Assembly: GCA_026387165.1 (NCBI GenBank)
Contig: JAPLMG010000015.1
Location: 1-45,201 of the forward strand
Origin: Candidatus Omnitrophota bacterium
Lineage (GTDB): Bacteria; Omnitrophota; Gorgyraeia; 2-01-FULL-45-10
Direction: 5' to 3'
DNA: 45,201 nt
Position numbers and translations under genes: made by a program. Every line of letters begins with the position of its first letter. The stretch's first letter is position 1. The notes beneath the pieces are model-generated. The model saw only the letters and a list, made by a program, of their open reading frames with translations. It was not told the origin of the DNA and ran no database searches. Positions 9,001 through 21,000 of this stretch are shown piece by piece.

Positions 9001-12000
9001 TGGCAAACATATATGATTATGATACGGGGGGTTGGCGTGAGGTGCCGGAATCCCGGGCCTACGAAGATGCACAGGTAATATACGCGGATGAGACGTATCA
9101 CAGATTCTTCCTGCAATCCAAAGAAGGCGTAAGATTCGCGCGCGCGCCGGAACATCTTGGCAGGGTCCTGATGATACACGATGAAGCGGATAACACGCGC
9201 GTCCTGAACAGGACCCCATGCGTTATTTCAGGGGACCTGAAACCGGAAGCGGCCGCGGAAGTAAAGGATATGGAATTTGTCCATGCAAATATTTTGGCCG
9301 AACTGGGCATGAGGGGTGAGCCCGCGATAAAAAGAAGCACGCATTACTTCAAGTCAGACGATGACTCTTCCAGGACGACGCTCGACTGGATATTCGGCTA
9401 TCGGAAACTATTAGCGCTGGTCTTTTTCAAATACCGCGCCCAGATGAAACACAGGCCGTTCTCCGAATGGCGGAGGACGGTCGAGACAGCGCTCACGGCG
9501 CAGAATAACTACCTGCCGGACACCGCGCCGGTGCCGGATAATGGCAGGCATTTTAAATTTTATAAGGTCGACAGGGTTTACGGTGATGTCGTTTCGATAG
9601 AGAACGGCGACCCGAAATACGGCCAGGAGCTTCCCGGCGGGCTGCACGACTCTTTAAGGATCATCGCCAGGACCGCCGATCCGAGCTTAAGCGGCGTGAT
9701 CGAGCCGCGCGGCAGCCGTCAGACTATATCGAGGCTGACGGTTGAAAGCTCTGACGCGCTTCCCTGCATGAGGGCGACCGTTTTGATGACAGCCACGGGG
9801 CGCGAAGCGCTGGGGCAGCTATACCCGGACTTGAAATATGTGGCGGTAGAGAGCGCGTTCCCCGACAACAGGATCGTCAACGCGCCGGTATTCACGGATA
9901 CGGACCCGAATAAATGGAAAGCCATGATCGGCGAAATAGGCAGGCATTTGAGCGGCCCCCAACTCATAGATGTCAGGCACGAAGACATCGGTATCGTAGA
10001 GCAAAAATTGAGGGAGGCATTCGGCTCCCGCGTAGAAGTGGTTGTGTATAAAGGAACCCTGCCAGAGGGCCAGAGAACGGATATTATCGCCAATGCCGGG
10101 AAGCCGGGCCGCATAACACTGATAGATGATACGCTTACCAGAGGCGTCACCATAAAACTATTGGAAGAAGCGTCCAGGCAAGAGGGTCTGCATCTTTACC
10201 TCACACATATAAAATTATTCAAGATCCTCATCGACCAGTTAATAGGCCGTGTCGGCAGGCAGGGACTGCCCGGCACAGTCCACCAATTCTACTCAAAAGA
10301 AGATCTGCGCAAACTGGGGCTTTTGGTAAGCGAGAAGATCCGCGAGAATCTTGTAGAGCCCCTGATGAGAAGATTAGGCCGTCCTATCCCCGGTTCGGGC
10401 GGCGTTTATGAGGACACTGTGCCAGGCGGCAGGCGTAAGTTTGAGGATCTTGAAGGATTGTCAGGGATAGAGGAGGAGATCTTCGGCAGGGACCGTATAC
10501 TCGATACACATCTTGCGGAGACGATGTCGTCACACAGGCGCGAGATCTCAAGGGACGGCCGGATCTACGACGCCGCGGATAAAATATTTGAAGAGATGGC
10601 CGCGGATCCGGAGAGGACCGCAAAGGAAGCTCTCGAAATGATAAATAGTCCGCGCTCGCTGGAGCTTATCAGGCGCAGGGCAGTCTTAATTAAAAGATCA
10701 TCCGTAGAGAGGTCTCTGGCGGAATTATTTACATCCAGTATATTCTATGGCCTTGATGATCCGCAAAGGCAGGCGTTTGTTAGAGCGATAACGCAGCTTA
10801 TAGAAAGAGAAAGGATCGAAGAAGCGGCCGTTAAGATTCGCTCCAGGATCAGAGAAGCGGTCATCCTTCTCGTTGGGCCGCGGGTCGACAGAGCCAGGAC
10901 CGGATATATTACAGCCGCGGAAGAGATGAAGGATGACGGCGCGACAGAAATTGAAAGAAGCGCCGACCAGACTAAAGACGCGTCATTGACCGGCGCCGCG
11001 AAGGCCCGCTTTGAAGGAGAGAGGAAGAACGTAGCGACGATGCTTAAGGCCTCGGCGCTGGAGATGCTTGGCGGTGAGATAGAAGACAAGAGGGCGCAGC
11101 AAAAAGAGATAACCGTATTACCCGGCAAGGCAAGAGTCGCGCGCGTGTCCGTATACGGCGGCCTCACATCGCTCTATTACTATTATATATATCAAGGTAT
11201 AATCTCGCCTCTTCTGTCCAGTGGCGGGCTGGGCCGTTCGGTAGAAGGCCTCTTTAGTTTTCTGCCCGCGATATCGGGTTTAGGCCCGGCTGTTCTGACA
11301 GTGATAACGTTTACAGCTATTATCCTGGTCCTTACGCTAAGATCTTCTTACTTGAAAAGAATAGCGCAGATGAATGTCGCCGACATCAGGATGAAGTGCG
11401 TTCTTACAGGGCAGGAGCCGGCCTTAAAAGAACCGTTACTTTTCGGCAATTATCTTCTCTATAAGCATTTCTTAAATCCCGTGGCATTCATGACGCTGCC
11501 TGTCGCTTTGGTCCTCATGCTGTCCGCTACCTCACCTTTAATGCTGGGCCTTGTAGGCATGACTGTCACGCAGGCGCTAGTCGCCGCGGCGTTTTCAGGA
11601 GTATCGGGCCTGATAGCCTCTCTTCTTATCATGGTTGTCTACGGCAGGCAGAAAGTGCCCGGAAGCGAAAAGGAAGAGCCGCCCCTGGTTTGGGCGGAGA
11701 AATCCGTAAAGGGGTATAAGATCAACCTGGCTTCCATATCCCGGGGCGCCGCGCTGGTGATCGCCGCAAAAATATTATATCCCGCCCTGATTTCCGGCGG
11801 AATGATGAGCGTTTTAATAGCGCCCGTCATCGTGCTGGGCGCGGTATTGGCAAGCCATCTCCTTTTAAAACGCTTTTTCGCGGTCCAAAAAGGAGGAGGC
11901 ATTGAATCTAAAACATTTTTTGGAGGCAGAAGCTCACTTCTCGGATACGCGATCGGCGCCGGCCTGGCCGTTACGGTCCTGTCAATTGCCCTGAGCGCGA

Positions 12001-15000
12001 GCGGCGGTGTTGCCCTGTATGCGGGAATAGCCGGGCTTATAATGACAGGCGCGTATGCATTATCAGGCGCGATGCAATTTGCCGGACAATCGAAATCCGT
12101 CGTGACCAGGGCGGGGGTAGGACGAAAATATCTTGGCGAAAAGGGCTTTGCCAATATAATCCTGGGGGTCATCGAGAACGCCTCTATGAATCTTATCATG
12201 CTGGCGCCGGTAATACTTACGATCGCGCAATTCAATATAAAATCCTTCTTTATCGCTTCGGTAGCGCCTTCGGCGCTGGCGCTCTCGGGTTATATTTTAG
12301 CTCCTTTGTTCCTCCTGATCGGCGTCTATCTGATCCTGGCTTATAAAGATATCGTGCCCATGGTAAGGTCGAAAAAGGTCATGGCCGCCCTCGGTATCGC
12401 GTCAGCCGGAAGCGTTGCGCTGGGCGCGTACCGGCAAAATATTCAGGCAGCTACCGCCTCTCAGCAGGCGCTGGAAGATTATTTCACAAGGCTGGAAGAG
12501 AAGCTCGGCCCAAGCCGGGGGGTCAGTCCTGAGGTGGTTGCAAGACGTGATAGGCTTGTTGCGCAGGCGTACCGCGACCTGACCGCAGAGGCCCAGAAGA
12601 GCGTCACCATTTCTACAGATGCCATCATAGGGAAGATCGCTTCGGAGAGATTCAATCAAGCCCTGCAGCCGTACCTGGATAGTTACAATGCCGCGAGCGC
12701 AGCCGCGAATACCGCTTTGGCACAGAAAGATAAGCCCGATTTCAAGAAAGCCCAAGAGGAATTCGGCAAGGCCGCCGCCGCGCTTGCCGGGATAAATAAT
12801 ATCGATCCCAATCTCATGAAGTTTACAGAAATTACGGAGCCCAAAGGCTTTGTCTTAGCTCTAAACAGGGCGGCAAGATATATCGCGGGCGTGGCCAGGG
12901 TATCTCCCGACCGGGTGCCTTTCGGAGTTATAAGAAAAAATATTACTATCGCAGAGCAGATCGCGAAGCTGAATAAGCAGAAAGACGATATCGCAAAAGA
13001 GGCGCGGCTCTTTCCTTATAGAGAGCAATATAAGGAGGGTGTCAATAATGTAACCGCCGCCTTTTCCGGGGAAGGCCTTCCTGATTTTGCGGCCATAGAT
13101 AGCGCGTTTACAAAAGCAGCCGGCGCTCTTATCGAAATAAATAAGATAGATCCGAAGATCGTCACAGAAGAGCAGATCGGGAATTTGAAAAAGAAGCAAG
13201 AGGCGTATTCCAAGCTCGCGAAGTTCGCGACGCCGGAAGGCGGCATGGCAGCTGTCGGGCCGGCTGCTGGGCCGGGACCGGGCGCAGGCGCGCCTCCGCC
13301 TCCTCCGGAAGATAAGGCAGCTACGCAAGCTGCAGCGATCCCGGGCGCGCCGGGCATGGCGGCGCAGGCAATTGCCGCCGCTTCGATGGGTCAATTGCCG
13401 TCAACCACGGACCAACCCGATATAAAATTTGCCGTAACGCCGGAGATGGCGGGCGTCATAGCGCAAAACGCGAGTTATTTTGCCTACGATATCGGCGTGG
13501 ATAGGGCCACAGGCCTTCCGTATAACCACATAGTTCTTTCCGGCAACTCGATCTCTTCAACAGGCGCATACTGTAATCCCACCGACATAGGGCTATATCT
13601 GGATATAATGGCCTCCGTAGCCAACGGCAAAATTAAGATGAAAAGCGTGACGCCCCAGGAAGCATTGGGCAGAATTAAGAAGGCGCTGGGCACTTTATTA
13701 AATATACAAAAACGCGCCGCCGACAACTGGAAAGGTCTATTCAGCTGGTATCAATTTAGGGGCGGAAACGCGGTCAGGGATGAGGCGAGCAAAGTATCAG
13801 CCGTTGATAACGCAAACCTGTGCTGGTCTCTTGCCGCGGTTATCGGAGCTCTTCAGGGTGACCCCGCAAACAAAGGTATTGTAAATGCCGCGAATGATAT
13901 TATAAATGCTCAAGCCTCCGGATGGGCGGATCTTTATGACAGCGATAAAGGGCTAATGCGCGCCGGTTACGATTTAACGGGAAGAGGCTATTTAACATAC
14001 TGGCTCGACAGAAGATATAACGAAAGCAGGACCGCGACGGCGTGGGCTATACTGCACAGTAACGGTAAAGTGCCCGTAAGCGCCTTTACGAATATGAAAT
14101 ATCCGTCCAACCCTGAACAATACGCTACAAGTGACGGCAAAAATATCACTGGGCGCATGTCATGGGACGGCGCTATATTCCAGGCGCTGATGCCGCTATT
14201 GTGGATCGACGAGAACCGGATATCTCCGGATAGCTACGCAAGAGCGCACAGGGATACGGTCGAAGTCCAGATAGATCATGCGATGAAAACGAAAAAACTG
14301 CCCGCGCTGCTCTCGACATCATACGGGACGGACGGGAATTACAGGGCTTATGGTGTACCTGCCCTTGCGGAGACGGTAGTCAGTTTCGGAAATAAAAATC
14401 AAGTATTTGATGACGTCGCATCACCGCATACGTTGGCGCTTGCGGCGCTTGTTGATTATGACAGAGCTAGTGGTCTCATAACCAATCTCGAAAAGAAGCA
14501 TCCCAAGATAAAGACGCCGTATGGTTGGAGGGATGGCATAAATGCGCGCGGAGAAACGAGCGATACCATATGCGCGATCGACCAGGGCATGCTGGTTTTG
14601 GCGCTCCTGGGCCCGACGAATTCCGGTTATGTATCGGCTTATCTTAATAATGTCGAAGGGCGGATGGATCAGCTTTATTGGATCTACGGCGCAAAAAGGC
14701 CGGTAGCTGAAACCAAACCGAAAACCGAAGTTAAGGCTGCAGCGGAAACCAGGCCATCTGCCGAAACAGAGCCCGCTGCCGCAGCGCGCGCGGCGCCTAA
14801 GACGATAGGTTTTACAACTCTGCCGAAAGATATTGCCCAGCGGCTCGGCGCGAATCTGCTCGACAATATGGATAGATTTTCGGGTACTATAACCCCGGAG
14901 AAAAAAGAAGGGGTTTTTCAGATGCCGGCCGCAGAACATGGATGGACAGGAACGACAGTAGGCAATAAAAACTTAACCGGTTTCAAATACGCATATATCG

Positions 15001-18000
15001 AAGTGCGTAATACAGGCGGGGAAGATAAAACGTTTAAACTGGAGCTTAAGGGTATATTTGACGGCAAGAAGGTTGTGAGGCTGCCTAATGATGATAAATG
15101 GCATCTAATCCCCATAGAATTGCCAGGCGACGCCGCCTCACCGTTGGGTTATTTTGCCATATCCGATATTTTAAGCGCGTTTGAATTGAGAGGGGTATAT
15201 TTTTCCAAGGAGACGATAGAAATAGCGGCTCCTGAGGTCCAGAGGGTTCCTAAGCCGCAAGCGAAGCCGGCGGCAGCATCTGCTACAACGGCAACTGCGT
15301 CGGATGCGGCTACACCGGCGCCGGCGGTGACGTCCGCGCCTGCGACACAGCCTGCGCCTAAACCTGCGGTCAAGAAGAAACCTGTAGAGCAGGGAGCTCG
15401 CCCCACTACGTGGGAAGCGGCGCCTGCGCCCGCGCCGGCAGCAACTTCCGAAAAAGTCAGAGAAGATATCAGATCGTTATTCGTTTCGGCCGGCGCGGCA
15501 CTTGACGCGGCGGACAAAGCGCTTGATGCAAGAGACGCTGCCGGGGCGTCGAAGTCAATATCTGCGGCCAGCGGGAAATTCGGAGAACTCGTTTCGCTCT
15601 GGCAGCTGAATGAGCCCGTGGAAGAGAAGGCGCTGAAGGACCTGCAGGATCGCGTGCTCGACACGGCCGCCAGGCGCTCGAAAGAAGCGGAGCGTGAAAG
15701 ATCTATAAGTGGATGGTTAGGGTCGGTCCCGCAGCAGCTGCAGTGGGCGGCCGAACTTCTGCCCCCGCCAGCTAAGCCTGAACCAAAGGTGGCCGAACCT
15801 GAGCCGGTAGAGCGCGGCCTTAACATGTTATGCATAGCCGGGTTCTCTTTACTTCCGAACAGGGATCTGGAAACGTCCGTATCCCCGATATCAAATGACC
15901 TCGGATCAAGAGGTTATAAGGTAAGCCTCATAAAGCCGGGCGACCATATATTCCCGGATGGATTCGGAGAGTCGGGCGGGCACTATGTGGGAGAAGAGGC
16001 GTACATGGAGTGGTATGAATCGCACGACCCCGTTGTGCTCATCGGCACGGGCGCCTCGTCCGACGACGTCATGGGCGCGGCTAAAAAATTCATAGAGCTC
16101 GGCGGCAGGGCCGCGGATATCTTTATCGTACTCGTGGACGGCAATGCGGATTATGTAAAGAGCCTGCCTGATGGCGTGAAAGTATTGAGTTTTCATTCCG
16201 CGGCGTCGGGTGAGTTCGGGCCGATCAAAGGGGCCGCGAAGAATATAAGGATAGAAGGCGTCTCGCACAGAGATATCATAAAGGATAACGCTGTCGTACG
16301 GGGAAAGATAGTTTACGAGCTGTACGCCGCGCTCGAGGAGCGTGAACCGAGGCCGGTAAGGAAGGCGCCCGCAGCGCCCGTAAAGATCGCGGAGAATATT
16401 TTAGGTCTGATAGCCGATGCTGACGTCGCGCTTAAAATGGCGCGTGTAGAGCTCGCAAAGAATGAAGCCGGCAAAAACAGAGCGCGCATATATATTAAAA
16501 AAGCGGAGGACGCATTAAATAATCTTAAAAAACTGAAGGCGGAAGAAAAATATATATCGGCCCTCGGCGCTAGGATCGCCGCGTTTAACCGGCCTGCCGC
16601 CATTGAGCAAGACGATAAGATGGCCAGAAGAGATCCGGTGGTCGCGCAGGTTGAAGTATCCGAGATCGCCGGTATCATAGGCAGCGCTTTCCGCAAATAC
16701 GCATACAGCGATACCGCGGCAGGAAGCAAAGAGGGCGCTTACTTAAGTATGGATTCCCTTGCCGGGGAACTCGCGCTTGATATGCGTTATTATCTCGATT
16801 TCCAGCGGGATAAAGATGGTAAAAGCATAACGGCGCAGGACGTAAGGGAGGCCGCGGGCATAGCGTTAAGCGAGTGGCTCGCGAGGAATCCTGAAGCCGG
16901 CAATGATTTGCCCGGAATAATAGCCGATCTTATCACGGAAGAGACCGGGGTGATATTAAGGACGCTTTACATAGATGTTCCCGGATCCGAGGCAGAGGCA
17001 GCGGCCGACAATATTGCCGCCAGGGCCGCCGGGATGACGGGCAAGATCTCCGCCGGGATCGTAGGCAATGTCGCCTCCGCATTGACCGCAAAGCGTCCTG
17101 CACAGCCACCCGTGATGGAGATAAGAAGGCCGCTTAAAGCGAGAAGCCCTAAAGGCCGCAACAACGAATATGACATCAAATATAACGACTGGAGGCTGAT
17201 GGCCTATACTTTCGGAGAGGGCGCCGGCGCGAGAGATGGCGCGAGGTACGGATTGTTCGGGGCCGGCCACATAAAATACGGCTCAGGCGACGAATGGTTC
17301 CAGCCGAGGGACATCCCGGAAGCTGTCATGACAAGGAGAGACGGATTCTGGAAAGGATGTAAGAGGCTTCTCTTTAAAGAAGATATACAGGCCCTTAAGG
17401 ATAAGGGCTGGGAATTCTATAGTCCCGAAGAGGAGCCGCACATATCATACGAGAATATGACCGCCGCCGGTATCTTCATGGCGTCGCTGGAAAACATAGA
17501 TAATTATACAAGAATGAACGAAATAGCGAAGCAGCTGGGCATAGTCCTTACGGCTGACGACAAATTCCACCTGGATCTCATCGCGCAGGCCTCATTACCG
17601 GGAGGCGTGAGCGGCGGAGTCCAGCTTTGGTTCTATCTTAAGAACCCGGCCAAAGAGGTGAATGAAGAGATATCGTCGCAGAAAGAGAACCTGCAGAAGT
17701 TTGTCCGCTGTGACTATGTGCAGAAGATGCTCAACAATATATATGGCCTGAGGACGGCCCACAGGGAGGCGTCGGCGAGACTTAAGAACATGGAGAATTT
17801 CAAGGCGGAATTTGAGGAGATAGCAAAGCTCGCCGAGGCTAATAAGACGATAGAGAGAGCGGGATTTAAGATAGAGTCAACGAGAAAGATGATAGACGAT
17901 GCCATACGGACGGAGACCGATAAGATAATAGACGCGCGTACGGCGCTGAACAAGATAATGCGGCGCGCTCCCGAAGCTCCGTTTACTCTCAGCGAAGAGG

Positions 18001-21000
18001 AGTTCGTCGAATGGGACAGCCCTGAGTCGAAGAAAAGAGCTGATGTGCTGGAAAAGCAGATAACAGATAACATGGGCATGGCCCAGGCATCCTTCGCTTC
18101 CGAAGTCGGGTTAGCGAAAGCACATAAGAATCTGGGCGATCTGGGTTATGCGCTTGCCAAGGCCCGGAAGGAGCTGAGTATACTTCTGGGCATAAGCATC
18201 ATGTACGGATCCGACTCCGGAGCGAGCTCCGGCTTTATGCTGGAGTTCCGCAGGGACAAAAAGACAGATCTCATGGTATCCCGCCTGGGGGCGTTCAATG
18301 CGATCGCCGCGTTAAAGAATACCGAAGAGATGGCCGTGGTAAGAAGCGCCGTGCTCGCTAAAAGGCTTGATGCCATAAGAGAAGAGCTCGACTTTCTTAA
18401 TAAGAAATTGGCGCCCGCGACGCTAAAGATAAAAGAGGCCGAAGCCGAGCGTTACAAGACAACCGGGGATAAAGAAGGCCAGCCCCAGGTGCAGGTTGCC
18501 GATGTCAACGCCGCATATGCGGCGTACTTCTCCATACTGGATACTATCGCCCAGGCCCAGGCGGAGATAGAGAATATTGAGCGGGAAACCTCGACTCTCA
18601 AAAACTCGCTTACAGTCAAGACCAAAGAGATGGAGGATAAATTCAAGACGAAGGACAGCCTCATAGAGGCGCTCGTCAAGGCCGGGCAGGCCGAGATGAG
18701 GAAGCTTGACGCGACTCAAGTAACGCACATATCTCAAGATCCGCTATCCGAGATCGACGCCGGTATAAAAAATTCAGCCCAGGTCCTGGCGCTGGTGAAT
18801 GAAGAGACCGCCGCCAAGAGGGCCATGCAGGCGGTGCTTGCCCAGATACCTCAGGCCAAAAAATTCAAGGCGCTACTTAAGGAGAGGGAAGAGCTTGAAG
18901 CGGCGTATTATGAGGAGTACGAGAAGAGCCCTAACGAAGATACCGTAAAGAGGTTTATGGCCAAGAGCAGGGAGCTCGAGAAGAAGATAGACGTCATAAT
19001 GAATAACCTGCTCGATTTCGTGAATAAGACTGTTGAAGGTAAACAGGCGACGCTCGTGGGACAGAACTGGCTGGAAAAATTATTCAATGTCCGCAAGACG
19101 GTGAAATGCGAAGCGGTAGACATAGAGGGGTCGTTACCATCGGGCGGATTGTCTCTCAAGCTAAAGCTATTGATAGGTAAAGAATATTACGGTGAAGTGC
19201 GCCTCTTGAACCTCGCATGGCAGAAGGCGCAGAACAGGACCGTTAGCGCCAGGAATACGGTAGCACACAATATCGTTACGGCGCTGAATCAGATGAGGCA
19301 TACCAGGCTTTACCTCGCGGGAGAGAATAGCAGGCTTAAGGAGTCCGAGGCCGCGGCCAGGAGAATAGTAGAGAGGATCGCGGAATGGGAAAGCCGTCCG
19401 GATTCCGGAGAGCGGACGGAAGAGCTTAAAAAGCTTAAAGAGAACATGGCGAAAGAAGAAGCCCGCGGCGCGGAAATATCGATCAATGTCACAAGGGCCA
19501 AGACGCGCTTTAGCGAGCTGGAGATATCTTACAAGACCCTATTGGGCGTAGATCAGAAGACAGTTATTGATGTAAGCGTAATTATTGACTCATCGGACGA
19601 TAAGTTCAGGGACGCGGTAATGTTTGCGCTCTTTGATAAGGAAAAAGGACGGTTCGACAAGCGCCAGCTCAACAAGGAGAGGCAGATCAATATCGACATA
19701 CTCAGGGCCATAGACTACATGGCCAATGAAGATATACCTATACCGATAGAAATATTCATAGGCATGACAGGGGCGGGCATATACGCGGAATTGTTCAACG
19801 GAGACAAGAGGAGGCAGGTGGTCATCGGCAGAAAAGAGTCCGCCGGCGCTCTGAAGAGAGGGCTCGAGGCGTATAAGGACGAAGGCGCCGGGCTTTATAA
19901 TTCCAAACTCAACGCTGTAGACGAAAAAGATATAGCACTGGAACTTGCCGGACTTTTCCGCGGGAAGATAGAAAAAGCCGTTCTCGATGTCGAAAATGGC
20001 CCACGGGAAGAATCGGCATATGATGCGGACATCGACAGTCTCTCCCGAAAAGCGGACTATTTTAGGACGGTGCAGGACGAAGAGAGCGCCTTCGCGAACC
20101 ACCTCAACGCGTCCATAGTGGCCTCCGAACTCGACGACCCGGAAATTAAGGGCAAAGACACGAGAACTACCATAAGAGTTCCCGGCCTCAACAACCTGAC
20201 GATGAAGGATAAGAGCGCCGCGATAGAGGTTATGACTGCAAAAGAAGTGCTCAGCGCGGAGAAGGCGGCGTTCTTTTACAGGCCGCTCAGCGTATACGGA
20301 TTCGCGGTTATAGGATACGGCGCGCAGGGGGCTTATGTCAGCGGCGGCGGCGGAGCGGCCTCCGGCATCCCTGATACCGGTTCCAGCGGCAAATTGGGGC
20401 CATACGGTCCTATAATAGGCCCAAGCGGAGTCCCAGGCGGAGGCTCAGGCGGAGGCCCTGGCGCAATTCCAGGCGGAGGCAGCGGCAGCGGATCCGGCGC
20501 CAGCGCATCCAAAGGAGGCGGCGGAGGAGGCAGCAGTATCGCATTTAATGTAGGGTTGAACTTCGAGTATGAAATAAAAAAGCTGCTCAGCCAGGATCTC
20601 CCAAAAGCCAAAGAAAAATTAAAACTTTCAAAATTCGCTGAAGCCAAGGCCAACGGCGATAAGACGGTCATAGCGAGATCGATGGCGGCCAACATCATGT
20701 CCGAAGTCAACATGCTGGATTTGGCCAAGAGGCAGAAGCAAAGAGCCAGTGATGATAAGCTGCGGGTCGCCGGCCTATCCGACTCGTCCTTAAAAGGGAT
20801 CAGAAAATTGGGCGGGATGGAAGACGTGTCGGCGGAAGCGGACGTTTTTGTAAGAATATCCGAAAAAAGATCAAATCAGGCGCGGCTCGGGTACCAGACC
20901 GCCGCCGGCGAAACGAACGCCGATGTCATCATGACCCAAACGCAGAAAGAGACAATGGCTTTAAGTCCCGAGATGAGGGATCTTGTCGCGCCGTTCGCTT

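Noticed and set aside
11639..12235. Long minus-strand open frames opposite the giant gene (for example here and at 24659-25399)
   Set aside because: They are shadows of the plus-strand codon pattern: low-complexity Ser/Ala/Leu translations with no start signals or family resemblance.
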